Origin: Populus alba
Taxonomy: Eukaryota; Streptophyta; Magnoliopsida; Malpighiales; Salicaceae
DNA length: 64,000 nucleotides
Direction of reading: 5' to 3'
NCBI RefSeq assembly: GCF_005239225.2
Contig: NC_133294.1
Coordinates: 20,535,631-20,599,630 of the forward strand
Shown: in pieces, positions 17,429 through 30,456 of the stretch
Layout of the letters: the number at the start of each line of letters is the position of its first letter
How positions within the stretch are numbered: the first letter of the stretch is position 1
Notes under the pieces: model-generated
Seen by the model: the letters and a program-made list of their open reading frames with translations, nothing else
Told to the model about the DNA's origin: nothing
Databases searched by the model: none
Program-made: the position numbers and the translations under genes

Positions 17429-18834
17429 CTATGGAGATGGAGGCCAACCGTACAGTCCAGCATCTGCTCCTTCATAGAACCTGAGCTCAAGTTCCTCCAG
17501 CCTTCCCTCATCATCCCACATCTCATCATAACTCTCATCATCGTCATAGTCTCCCCCGTCACCAGCTAAAAATCCCCAAGCCAAGTAATCGGAATCATCT
17601 GAATATTCGGAGCAATCTTCTTCCCAGTCATTTGCCTCATAATAGTCCTCCATTACAAGAGGCCCCAATACTGTCAGTTTTTGGAACTTCTCCTTGAAGA
17701 ACTTGTTATCAAGGTTCACATTCCAGCATCCTCTCAAATCCATAAACTCAAGATTTGTACAGCTTGAAAGGATCTGCAATAAACTTTCTGTGCTAACAAG
17801 ATGGTAAGCCATTTCTAAGCGCTTCAGCTTAGGCATCGTGGTGGCAATGGCATAAGCCTCATCATCTTGGGCTTCCAAACCTTCTGTATCTAATGGGTGC
17901 ATATTCCGGCACAGCCCCGCAAGCAATTTGCAATGCTTTCCAATTGCCTCTAAAGCACGCCCACTAATTTTATTACAGTAGCTCACATCCAAGAAAGTGA
18001 CAGTGGAAAGCCTTCCAGCAATCTGTTCAACTATCGAATCACTAATATCACTTCTCGGAATCCGCAATGTCTGGAGGGAACCAGCACTTGCAAAAACAAG
18101 AAGAAAAAAAATAAGACCCATATTGCAAAGTATCAGATCAAAGAACACCAGCATTGAAAGCAAATAGGGCCTGGCTCAAAGTGATTGAAAGCACGTTAAA
18201 GTCATCTCTACAATTTGGGCATACCGATGGGAGTTCTAAGAATAAAGATGAGCAATGAAGCATCAAAATTAGATAAGCATTCCCTATATCATTTGAAATT
18301 CTAAATGCAAGATGGAGGAGAGTTCTAAGAATAAAGATGAGCAATGAAGCATCAGAATTAGATAAGCACTCCCAATATCATTTGAGAATTCTAAATGCAA
18401 GATGAAAGACTATGAATAACCATTGGAACTGTAAATATCTAGTATGATCTAGTCAAATGAAAGCACGTTGTAGTAACACTTTTAATAATTGAAACGGGTG
18501 TTACAAAAATGTCAAGTCCAGCTTACTGGTCTGCAAGGAATGAGAAATTTGTATCATTGTGGAGTCCAGAGACACAGAGTTTGCGGAGGGATCCACAGCT
18601 TCTCGTGATCAACATTTGAAGCATGCGATCAAGGTGATCAGGATGGCACCTAGTACTCCATTCCTCAATGTTGATCTCTTGCCAGCAATATGGCCCTGAA
18701 ACTGCTCTGCTCCATGATTTGCAAACCCTTGGGACCATGGTTAGTATCTCCTGGAGAGAAAGATTGCGGAAAATTAGCCCAAGGGCATCTGGTATCAATT
18801 CATCCCAACGACGATACTCATCTCCCTCTTCCAT
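17429..18834 (-). CDS. FBW2: F-box protein of the FBW2 type (AGO1-regulating SCF substrate receptor)
   Basis: Two coding exons, 18834-18527 and 18086-17429, with a GT-AG intron splitting the Asp-His junction, give 321 residues (Arabidopsis FBW2 is about 317). The F-box is at residues about 5-50 (WDELIPDALGLIF, then VPRVCKSW and PYCWQEI). Leucine-rich repeat-like segments follow (LDVSYCNKISGRALEAIGKH, LEFMDLRGCWNVNLDNKF). The tail is strongly acidic and ends in WPPSP, as I recall for Arabidopsis FBW2. The family acts in SCF ubiquitin ligases; FBW2 is known to promote ARGONAUTE1 turnover and affect ABA responses. I chose MEEGDEY as start because it aligns with the Arabidopsis N terminus. The upstream ATG at 18849 lies before a good TCAG acceptor at 18843-18840 and is probably in a leader intron. 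No damage is seen. Confidence 0.93.
18232..18405. repeat. Tandem duplication (~87 bp x 2) inside the FBW2 intron
   Basis: The unit starting AGTTCTAAGAATAAAGATGA occurs at 18232-18320 and again from 18321 to about 18405 with a handful of substitutions and a small indel. It lies entirely within the 440-bp intron and touches neither splice site. Confidence 0.9.
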
Positions 18835-18839
18835 GTAAC

Positions 18840-20070
18840 CTGACTCCATACAATTAAACCAGTAGTTAGATAAATTTGTCTCCACAGAAAAAGAAATATG
18901 AGAAGTGGGCAAAAAAATCAACAATTAGGCAACCTATTTAAGCATGAAAATGACATTATGGTCTCATTCAAGAATTTTAATGGAAAAGGATTCGTCTCCA
19001 GGAATTTTAAGAGAAATTGCTTGGAAAGTGAACAAAATTCAAAGAATCGATAAAAACTATGAGAAGAAGTTGAAGATCTCTACTTACTATCTACTTTTCG
19101 CTAGAGATAATGAAAGATGTAATCTTTATACGAGATACCAGTAAGGATGAACAAGAAATTGACAATTACAGAATTGTAAGAGCGCAACAGAGTGTGCATG
19201 CAAGGCAAAAGGTAAGAGAAGAGGAAAGAGGAAAAAAATAAATCGCCAAACAAAAGAATGGACTGACCAAATGAAGAAATTAGAAGCAAAAGCTACCTTG
19301 ATAATAACAAAGAAGGACCAAAATTTGGGTTAATCGTAACAAATTACTTAAAATCTACTCTTAACAAGAAAATCTGGCAAAAGACACTAAAAAATCTTAA
19401 AGACAAAAATGGACATTTAAAGCACCTTCGCAGATCCATCCAGATAAACCCTCAAAAAGAAACTGCTTGGAAACATCATTGGAAAGGAAAATAACCTTAC
19501 TCGCGAGACAGAAACGCAAGAGACCTCATCTACATACTAATGCATGCATCAATTGAGAAATCCAAGCACATTATAGTGTCCGCTGAGTCTACCTCACATA
19601 AAACATGATGGGTAATGAGGTTTGGGCTAAAACTGTTCTTGGCTGGTGAAAACACTTGACTGTGTTTTTTACATTGCAGACCAAAGTAACAGGCGAGCCA
19701 GAGTTTTTCATTTTCTTATAAACAATACAGAGAGAAGAAAAACAATGGCAAATCGGACCATGTTTTTTACACACCTGGAAGAAGTGAACTTTCCTTTTCC
19801 TTCTTTCTTCGGGAATTGGATTCTGCAAAAAGAAAAAAAAATCACCGGTTTATTCGCCAGAAACGCAGGGGAAAAGAGGGGAGAAGATAGAGAACAAGAG
19901 AGGCAAGAGAAGGAGGGAGAAAGCTACAAGATTATAGACCCATCTACCCACCTAACTAGAACAGCATCAATGCTAGCAGCAGCAACAACAACAAGAGTAA
20001 AAACAAAAAAGTGAAAGGGCAAGTGGTTGTGTAGGGAGCTCAAAAACAAGCAACAATGTATTGTACCTTT
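18840..20070 (-). other. Probable 5' leader and leader intron of FBW2
   Basis: Upstream of the FBW2 acceptor there is AT-rich intron-like sequence. Between about 19830 and 20070 the minus strand is pyrimidine-rich with CTT/CTC runs, as in plant leaders. This suggests a noncoding first exon, though its donor and cap site cannot be fixed from sequence. Open frames in the stretch are low-complexity and not believed to be genes. Confidence 0.4.
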
Positions 20071-23000
20071 CGGGAAAGAAAATTATTAAAAGTGACAAAA
20101 GACTTTTAGTTCTATCTTCAAGCACTTCGAAACTTTGATTTCAGACTCTGTGTGCTTATAAAGAATTTCAAGAAGGTAAAATTTAAGAGCGAATTGATTA
20201 AAAATGTAAAAAAATAAAATAAAATAAAATAAAATTTTAGTGTCAAGTGTCGAGTGTCAAGGGAGATTTTATATTAATCTTGGCATTACGGTGAATTGTA
20301 AAGCCTAACTAATCATACGTTCATGCTTAAAATGACTAGTTGAAATATATTTTTTTAATTCTTATAGATAAATTAATATTCTGTTGCCAATTCATTTTTT
20401 CTTTATTAATATTATTTGGCATGCTTTCTAACTCAATCATGCTTAAAAAAACTTGTGTTGAGAATATTCAGTGATAATTAAAAAAATATATCAGGAATAT
20501 CGTCCATCCCACTATATATCAAATCTAATTTTGCATTAAAAATAATAATGTACATTCATGATCCTAATGTAAGAATAACAAAAAAAAAAAAAAGAGTTGT
20601 ATTAAAAAAGGAAAAAAAAGGAATGATACAAATTTTAAATCTCGCCAAGAAAACTTTTATTCCTCATTCTTTATAGATGATATTTAACTCTCTTTTTCTA
20701 GAGTTAAATGCTAACTACCTTGAAAATTCGTCTTTCTTTTAAAATTATATTAAACACGAGTAAAATGGATAAAGATTACAGATTATAAAAGTAACTTTTC
20801 TCCTATTTTACTTTCATGACAAACAAAGCTTCAAAAGTGTGAAGCTCGTCCTTGTGATAACGATAGCATTAGATTAACCATTGGTCTATCTCATGTATTT
20901 TAGCAAGGAAAAGAAAGAAAGAAAGGGATAAAAATAAAAGGTTTATAGAAAATCAATCATTGCTATTCATTATACATGCGCGATACTAATTGAAACCCTT
21001 AAAACAAGATGCTTTGAACACTGAAAGGCGATATTTAAATAATAAATAATAGTATCACGCATGCATAAGTATTATTTTTTAAAATAATCTTTATGATTAT
21101 TAAAAGACTATATTGTCAACTTTTTATTCATTAAAAAAATAATTTGAAAATAATAATTAAAAAAAACTTTTTTATACAAGCTTAATAAAATTTACTCTTA
21201 AAAGTAAAACAATCTCTACAATTACCTCAAAAATATATAAAGAATGAATATTGTTAAAAGATATATTTTTCAGGCACATCATAAAAACACCTATAAAAAA
21301 AATATCCAAAGACCTTAATTATTTTTTAAAATAATATTTATTTAAAATAATATAATTTGTATATCATGTATTTAAAAAATAAAAATACTGAATTGCCCAT
21401 GTCAATCCTCTGATGACTAAATGGTTCACGTGAAAAGAATCAAATTACCTATTTGTTTTTTTCTTGGAATGATTATTCTTATTTACAGTGAAATATGTCT
21501 AGTTGTGCAGTAAATTCATTACCCGATCATTTTCTTGTAATGTAATATATAATTCATAGTATCACTGGTTAACGAAAAGAAAAGAATTGTTGCACTATGT
21601 ACCCGTGCAAGGTCCTCGACAAAATAAATAAATCGAGTGACAATTACAAGTTCCAAATGGGCCCTGTAAAGAGGAGCACCGACAAGAGTCATGTCTTGAG
21701 AGTTTCGAGAGGAGAGAAGCCTGAAGGCCCGTGTGAGATGGGCCAGGTTCGGCTGAACGGTGACGTCTAGTCGACCAGAATGGGAGATGGATTTATTTCT
21801 TAAAAAAACTGAAGGTAATAATTACCCAGATAATGGCATCTGAAAACCCAGCCGACAGCAAACAGCGTTCCGCCCTTTTTTATCCGGCCAAGTGTGAGCA
21901 TATTTCTGGGATATGAAGCACGGCAACATTAATTTGACTGTTTAATGGACTGGACTGGTCCCTGGAGACACACTGTTCGAACTTCGAAGATATTCAAGGA
22001 GTAGGTGACCCTGCAGGGTGCCCTGGTGACGCTAAGTTAAAGAACAAAGTCCTATGCTGCTGCCTGATCACAGAATTCACGTGCCGCATGCCTCTCCACT
22101 CCGACGTTTTTCCACATGTATATGGGCCACGATCGGAGCCCCGGTTTTCCTTGTGGCGGTGGGGCCATGTAGGGTCGATCACTGTGCTGTTGTATCTGTC
22201 AACGTCATGTCACGGCGACAGCTTCAGAAAAAAATTCGATCTCTCCCTGAGATTTATTTCGGCGTGCATGAACGTCATCTTTAATGGTCCACCTCTTATC
22301 GGGACCCCATGTAACAATGTAGAAAGCTCAGTCCATCGGCGCACTATTTGAATTTATAGTACTGTTTTTAACCATTCATCATCTTACATTTGTCTGTACC
22401 AACCACTGTTCAGTTTGTGATTTTTACAAGGAGTCGGTATTTTAGCGTGTATCAAAATTCACTGTACTGTAAGTTAATTGCTATAGTGTAATGGTATTTA
22501 TAACCTCCTCCAAGGTAGCAACCAATACAGTGAAAACTAGGCGGTAAAAATGGTTTCTTCCCTGGATTCATTTAACATCATCAAATTAGTCGGGGTAAAT
22601 TATTATTTTTTTCATTTTTATTGTAGTAAAATTAATGAATTATCTTTTACAAAAATTCAATTAGCGTCAGGAGGCGACTAAGGTGCTCTTAAAAACAAAA
22701 TTTCCTAAGCTGGCTTCAAGGGGTTTTTTTGTATTTTTATTGTGGTTTTTTTTAATAATAAAATGTATTGAGGGGTATTTTGATATTTTAACAAATATAA
22801 ATATTATTAAAAAAATTATTAATGCTTGCATTACACACGCTAGCAATGTGTAAGCCCGTGAGTGGTGCCCTCCACTTTGGGCAACACGTGCAACGTCACT
22901 CGAAAGCCAAGTGTCTTCTTCTAGGGTGGCATTAGAATCTCCTCGGCAAGCCCTTCATGCTTGAGCGGTGCATGTAGAGACCAATTTATAGTTTGTCTTT

Positions 23001-23079
23001 TCCTCTCTCCTCCTCAATTCTCATGCCAAACTCTTTAATTTTTCAAACTAGCCTTTTAATTTGGTTTTTCTTCATATTT

Positions 23080-23677
23080 AATCCATGTTTTTTTATTATT
23101 TATTTTATTTAAAATAATTTGTAAAATTAGATTTTTTTTTCAATTTTATCATTCTTTAATTTTTTTCATCTATCATATTTGCCTCATTCTTTTGATTATT
23201 TTTTTATTCCTTTCTTAGTTTTTTTTTTAAAAAAAAACTTTATCCATTACTATATTACTCCATTTAGTTTTTATACCAACGCTAACCACTACTCTTTTGA
23301 TTGTTATTTTTTTGTTTGTATTATTTTCCTGATTTATTTTATTTTTTAATTTAGTCACTCATTATGTTATTTCATTTAATTTTTATATTATATTTGATAT
23401 TCATTTTTTTGATTGATATTTATTTTATTCTTTATTATACGAGGTAACCCGATCTCATGATCTTAATTACATGTTTTGAAGATTAGCTTGATGTGACCTT
23501 CATTTTTTTAGATATTTTTTATCAATTTTATTATTTGACTTTATGATTTTTGTCTCTTTTTTTTTCATGAGGTTATTTCAATCTTATATATCATATTGTA
23601 GGTTAATCAAGTTAACCCCGGTTGAATTAATTTTTTTTTAGCATTTTTAATTATTTAGTTTACTTAAAAATTGATTT

Positions 23678-23722
<45 letters not shown>

Positions 23723-24000
23723 TGAGTAATCTTAACCCTGCATGCGAGTTGTGAGTTTAGTATGCCAACTAGAGTTAAATTTTTTTTTAATTTATTTGTT
23801 AATATTAAATTTATTGATAGTCAAGCTTTAGATTTTTTTTTTCTCCTGATATTATCTTATTTTCATTCAATGTTTTCAAAGTATCCTTTTCATGTAAAAA
23901 AATTAAATTAACGGGTTGTATTGAGTGATCCGAGCACGCAAGAATCTTTTAGAGGTTGATTGTATTCAATAATAATAATAAATTAGTTGCGTGTCCCCAT
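23080..24000 (-). repeat. Degenerate ~150-bp interspersed repeat array, reverse orientation
   Basis: Blocks near 23460, 23600, 23740 and 23910 are spaced about 150 bp. Read on the minus strand they give variants of 'GGTTAACTTG ... CTCATGAAAAAA', matching the blocks at 42.1-44.1 and 55.6-56.0 kb. They are T-rich here because the array is inverted relative to those. No coding capacity. Confidence 0.5.
23680..23720. repeat. (ATT)n microsatellite
   Basis: About 13 perfect ATT units. Confidence 0.95.
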
Positions 24001-26991
24001 GTTGCGACGTGATATAATCTTAATCTTTCAATTTAATTTAATTTAATTATACAATCTACTGTTTAATGATTTGATTATTCTTCTCATAATTTTAATTTGA
24101 TTATACAATCCACTGTCTGTTGATTTAATTATCATAATGATTGTAATTATGTTTATTTATATTGTTTTTACCGTGTTTAATCAATAATAGTAAAAGATCT
24201 ATTTTCATGAAAAATATTAAAACCAAAATACGTATGATTTGTACAATATTGTATCCTTTCCCAGCTCGGTATCAAAATTTATTATTTCGTTAATCAAAAT
24301 TGAATTTAGGAATTTCCCATCTAAAAAATTAAACCAAACAATAATAAAATTTTAAAATATAAAATATATAGATTTAAATTCTCAATTGCTCTTGATTTTT
24401 GAAATAAATATTATTGTACCATATCTTGATTTTTTAATTTTATTTTTAAAAAGGGTTTAGTTTTAAGATAATAATAATTCGAATAATACATAATTCAACT
24501 TCTTTACCGGCAAGATAAACGAATTGTATGTTTTACTTTTTCATTACATGAGGAAGTATTATTAATCAGGATTTAAATATGCTGACACATAAATAATCTA
24601 CATAACTTAACACGGTAATCATAATTTATTTATTTTTAAATCCAAATAATTTAAAATACAGAGAACAAATAATTTTTTATAGTCAAAATTTTATTTTCTT
24701 ATCAATTCCACGTATTTTTTTTTTATAAGTAGTATGAATTCTTGAATGAAAACCTAAAATAATTAAATTAATATTTTCAGAAATTCAAGTGATTTAAATC
24801 ATCGTAAAAAAAGGTTTTTAGCCAAAACCCTCCTTCCTTATCCATGTTTTTTTCCTAGTGAAAACATTTTATTTTTATTATAAAAATAATTTTTTAAATT
24901 AAAACTTAGTATCATACAAGAAGAAACTTTAATTAAAAAAACGAACAAATAATGTTGTAACAATTCTAATGCAAAAGTTTAAAGAAGTAAAAAATAATTA
25001 ATTAGAGAAATTATATAAAAAATTAACATAAAAAAATAAAAAAGTATTCTCATTAAATACCCATGAGTAATTTTTAAAATATTATATATATTAGATTTAT
25101 ATAATTTTTCTATAAATGAATCGTCAGTATTACCATGAAAGCTCAAATATTATTTAAGAATCAAGGTATAATTAGATCATTTTTTAAATTTCTCTATAAT
25201 AATCCTAATTAAAAACTATTCTACTATAAATTAATATTAAAAAAAAACTAGGAGCCAATTTCCTAGGTAAAGTGTCGCTTATTTGTTTGTGTTTTAAATC
25301 TAAGCAACAAGAAGTCGTTTGTCTGGTTAGACAACTAATCATTATCTTGTTCAAGTTTCAAGCACCTTTAGTGTCAAAAAAACTAGGGCTGGACCTAAAA
25401 ACTTAATTTTATATTTATTTTCATTTAAAAATATCACATGAAGTTCAATAATCCTACCAACAATCTCAAAACATCCTCTAATATGTCTATAAACTAAATC
25501 AAATAGATAATTTTTTTTAAGCCCAAATCTATTTTTTTTCAATATTATTAAAGGTGAAAATCACTTTCATTGAATTCATATATTAAAATCAAATTCATAA
25601 ACACTTAAATATAAGTTATTGATGGCTAGAATCTAATCACCATATATTTTCTCTCAGCTCACCAAGACTTCTCTCTCATTTCTCGTTCTTTAAGAACTTA
25701 AACATTATAGGATGGGGTTTAGGACCAAAACATAATAACATAGAAGAGTAGGGATGAAAGATGCAAAAATGAAACGTGAAGGATCAAATGGAATTTTTGC
25801 TCACCTTCCATGAAAAAACCTCTATTTCTTATTTCATGTTAATTTTAGTCCTTCACTTCTCAATTTATTTGTTAAATAGAAGCTAAAACTCTATCTTGTA
25901 AAATCATTCGTTAATTTAACGAGAAATAAGATTCAATGAACGAATTACTAGAAAAATGGGGCAAAAATGCAAAGAGACGAAACGATGTTTTATGAGTGGC
26001 ATGCACAGTGAATTATGAGCAGGGAATCCGATCGGAACGTGAGGCGGAGGAGTTGTAAAAAGGCGTTTAGAAAAAAGATGAGGTAAAAAAAATAGAGAAA
26101 GACCATACCATAGGTTTTAATTTCAACATAGAAGCAAGAATCTTTCCATTCATTGCTCCCTCGTACCCAAAAGAGGTCGTTTCCGTTCAAGTTGTGTAGG
26201 ACGCGGATAGAGAGCAAGTCAGCAAGTGCTTTCCAGATGGAGGGTGATAAAGGTGGCAGTTGGGCAGTGTCCTTTGACTTGACTTGTATAGGCAGCAGTA
26301 AGGAGAGCCTTTTTATTACCTGTGGCCTATGGGCCAAGAGCTCGGGGTTCTTTCCTCCGGCCATGCAGTTCTGTTTCCCTGCGACGGCACAATCAACCCC
26401 CTCGTCCATCGTGCCTCCGGAATCAAGGGGTTAACCATCCAAACCAAGTGATAAATAAGCTATCGATGTACATTTACACGAAGAGCCAAGTCCTCGATTT
26501 TAATTGCTCAAGCGAAAATAAATCAGGGATTATTTACAAACAGCCCCTCATTTAAATAGATCGTTTTCGTATAATGGCTCTGGAAATTCAAGCTCGACAT
26601 TTGGTATAACACTCATCATGACTACCACATCAGCCCGATCAAACAATGGAGGAAACATATTAATCCCTGCATGCCATTTGCTCTACACTTATAGATATAA
26701 ACTGAACTTTCATCCCTCAACCATTCGACAGACAACTATTTGAACCACCATCACATATGTTAGTAAAACAAACGGGTAGATAATTATCTCACAACGCATC
26801 ATCTGCATGGTCATTTTAGGACGAAAATAGGAAGAAAAGAAAAACAGAGAGAGGAATGGCGTAATGAGTTCACAGTACTATCATATTTCCACTCTGTTAA
26901 ACTGTCTACTGTAGCGAATCACAGTGAAACCCCGTGGAGATTTCACCCTCTTGGTTCCATAGCATACCTTCTTATAGAGCTGATAAACGCA

Positions 26992-29900
26992 CTACTCCCT
27001 GGAAGAAAAAGGAAGGAAAAAAAACTAATTAATATATATATATATATAAACAACAGTAGGCTTTCTTTTGAAAGAGTAAGCTAAAATTACAGATCACAAA
27101 CCAGCTACAGTAACATATACCATTCAAAATTTCTCTAATAAGCGAGGCAATTAAAGACTACATAAATACTTTCCAAGTCACAGTTGGCGGTGCAATGACC
27201 TAAAAAAAAAGAACTGTTTTAATCATTAAGAAATCAATAACATACAAGCACGTATCTATGTGGTAAAATAAAATAAAAAATAAAAACCCAAATGGATTCT
27301 GATTTCCAAGTTTTGAGTAACATTGGTACATTATTAGGTGAACTAATCAACACCATTGAACCAATACGTAAGTCAGCAATCTCCAAGAATAAGGTAATAT
27401 CTTTATGGAAATCAATTTAATGAAACTGTAAGAATAAAATGGAGATCCCGCAATGAACTTGGCAATAATTGGCAGAAAGTTGTACATAGTGTTTTGTCTA
27501 GCCCGAGTCAGTACGCTTATATCAACTAAATTATAAAAAAACAAAAGTGGTCACTAGACAAATCAAAATCCCAATCAATGATGTATTTGATTCTTCATGA
27601 ACTAACCTACTAAAGTTCAACTGTTTTTTTTTTTTTTTATCAATACTAACATCAACTAATGGAAGAAATTTCAGCCAGGCAACATGGTCTGCCTTGTGTT
27701 ACATTACATATCAGTTTACTTCAAGTGAAGTTTATAGAGCTGCAAGATGCAAGGATAAGTAATTTTCAGCTTGACAAGTTGAAGTCATTTTACCAATTTT
27801 GAACAAAGCATACACTGAATGTAGGAGGAAATATTTAGAGAATGGTGAAAAAGCTAGGTATCAGAACTTTTAATCATCCAAGCCAACAAAGGAGCCAAAA
27901 GGGGGAAAAGATAGGGAAGAAGTATATTTTGACACCATCTTGAATGAAAAGGACCATGCTGAACATGCCATGAATGAGCTAACAAACCATGAAAGTTCTA
28001 GCACCATTTACTGTGAGGTTCTAGATTCCAAGCAACTAATGTCCATGCTTGCCAATAGCTGGTGCTGGGAGCTTCTATATTAAGTGAAGAGGATATCAAC
28101 CAAAATTGGCTCTTTATTGCCCCACAATGATGCTGATGAAATTAGACTGATCCACTGGAACATAAAGGAAGCCAGTATCCTCCACGCAAGTTCTCACAGT
28201 CAAGAAGTGAATTGGAATCCATAAATCAGGAAAAATTCTAAAGACATTCCAGGTGGAAAATATCAAACAACGCTATGGCAATCAAATGCAAGGGCACTTA
28301 ATAATAAGGCAACTTAGCTATAGCACCTAGCATTTAAGAGATCCTGGGTCCCGACATGAATGCAATAGCTAGACAATTTGACAGACTAAAAACAGGTTTA
28401 TAATTGATGACTTCAATTGTATCTTCATTCAAGGGGTATCTTACTGCTCAACAAAATTTTTTATTTCAAAAAATTGTTTTCCTCACATGAAATGGAAAAC
28501 TTTTAGAACCATCAACCAGAATATCACAAACTTTCAACGCAACTCCCTAAACTTGGACACAATATGCTAGAAATCGTTTCCCAATAGCTTGCCCCAGAAA
28601 CATTGACCGAAGGATGGAGGGAAAATATAACAATAACAAAGTAGACCTTCTGAACTTGAGAAAAGTATAAGAAATTCTTGAAGAAGCAAACATTAGGCAA
28701 GGCAATAGAGTTCCGACTAGAGATCTGTGTAGAAATCATGCTAAGGCAGTGGCAACTGCTGCTTGCCCTTTAAGACTCATGAGCTGGATGGTTTAATTGG
28801 ATATGGACAGTTAGACTTCATGCAGACAGCTTATTCAATTCATATGATATTGATAAAAACCTTCATTGAAGCAATCAACCTCCTCTATACATTGATACAA
28901 ACATTCTGCTAAGAAAAGTAACAATTCGCACAGCATGTAAAATCATAGTGAATAAGAATCAGAATCGTAAAGCAAAGGCTACAAACTACTTCCAAGTAAA
29001 TCAACTAGTATTCTAAGAAAATAAAAACTATATATTAAAGACAGAGCTATCAATCTTGCAGTTGCAACCTGTGAAATAGTCACCATGCATGTAAGATAGC
29101 CAATTATAAACTCAACTCGTGCCAAGCTAAAAATGCACTGTACTCTATATCTATTCTTCATGACAATATCCATTTTCATCTCCACTAATAAATTTAATGG
29201 CACTGCATTATATAAACTCCTAATTCGCACAAACTAGAATGGAATAACCAATGCACCAATTAGTCATGGAAGAGAAATAAAAACCCATACCATTGAATAA
29301 GCGACCCAAACAGGAAATGCTGCATAATAGGCACTTTCTCCAACACTTCTGCTCTATACATCTTAAGCAACCCGCTATTCACCTTGTTCCAATTAGGCAC
29401 TCCGCTGATATCATCCAACAAAGGCGAGTGCTCAGCAAACAACCCCTTCTTCACCTTCTTAATGAACACAATGCATGAAAGATACATATACTCATTCGAA
29501 AAGTTCTCCAAAATATCCTCGTTATGAATAGACTTGGGCTTCATAAACTTATGATTAATCAACTGTGATGATCCAAATATAAACGGCAAGAAATGATAAT
29601 CATCAAGCCCCCAAACACCGTGCGAACCCGCAGGCTCCAGATTATAAACCAATTGCAACTTCCTCATTAATTCAATATAATTAACAAAAACTCTAGAAAC
29701 TAGAGCTTGATAATCAACTTCCTCTATAACCCCCATCCTAGCCAAACAATACAACCATGCGGCGAAATTAGTTTCATGTCCAGTACCGTAATCAATCCGG
29801 CTCGAATTACCAAAACTATCGGTAAAATAAGGAACGATCTCCACCATTGAAGATTTTAAAAGTTCGGGCAAAATCTGAAGCATTAAACTCTCGCTATTTT

Positions 29901-30456
29901 CTACCAAACGGTTATGCCAGGTGCGGTAAGAGATGTTACCGTATCGAGAAGATTGTTGAGCTGGAGGGATTTCTTCAGTCCACTGAATTAGGGTTTCGAT
30001 AATAGACACAATCTTTTTCAGAGTTGTGGATTCGTGAAAGGAATCGGAGGTTTTGTGGGACCGTATAGATTCTGAGAGAGAGACGATGAAGCCAAGGAAG
30101 TTCTTAGAGGAATCGGAGTTGATGAACTGGCGAATGTCGTCAGGGGAGTGGATTTTTTTGGAGGGGGATTGGAAGGGGTGAGGAAGGGAAATGGTGAACA
30201 CCTTTTGGGATTGCGGGACTGGAGCGAGCATTATGGCTTGGGAATTTTTGTTTGGTGGCGGATTTATGGCCGGAGAACGGATAGGGCGGTAGGTTGAAGG
30301 AGGGGAAATTTCTGACCAAGGGGATTGCGTGGGTGGTGGATGGAAGGAGGTTGAGCCGGTGCATTTAACGCTGGTTGAGGAGGCGCATGTAGGTGATGCT
30401 GGAGTTGTGGGGGATTTTGAAGGCTCCTGGTCGTTGTGGTCTTGGGGTTTTTCCAT
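26992..30456 (-). CDS. PTPA: Serine/threonine-protein phosphatase 2A activator (PTPA)
   Basis: PTPA is a peptidyl-prolyl isomerase-like chaperone that helps activate the PP2A catalytic subunit in cytosol and nucleus. Exon 1 (30456-29291) codes residues 1-388 and the first two bases of Trp389. After a 2.29-kb intron the last exon starts at 26998 and adds only seven coding bases (Trp completion, Glu, TAG stop) behind a clean TTTTTCTTCCAG acceptor. The total is 390 residues; the Arabidopsis protein is about 392. Residues 1 to about 95 are Pro/Ser-rich and variable. The PTPA core follows, with SRYGNISYRTWHNRL, DYGTGHETNFAAWLYCLARM, GVWGLDDYHFLPFIFGSSQL and EVLEKVPIMQHFLFGSLIQW. The start MEKPQD is chosen because upstream in-frame sequence is not PTPA-like. 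No lesions are seen. Confidence 0.94.

Larger units (their letters stand above)
20071..26991. other. Intergenic spacer between FBW2 and PTPA
   Basis: No gene was recognised. The stretch contains AT-rich spacer, a GC-richer unexplained segment at 21600-22330, degenerate repeats at 23080-24000, and an unexplained segment at 25990-26430 with overlapping open frames on both strands but no recognisable motif. The part next to 26992 is probably the PTPA 3' untranslated region. Confidence 0.5.

Noticed and set aside
22054..22351. Plus-strand open frames of 76 and 87 codons in a GC-richer segment
   Set aside because: They overlap each other and a minus frame, with no recognisable domain or splice signals.
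25990..26434. Overlapping open frames of 139 and 93 codons on opposite strands
   Set aside because: No recognisable domain, no splice structure, and no conserved motif. Both may be chance frames in a GC-richer stretch.
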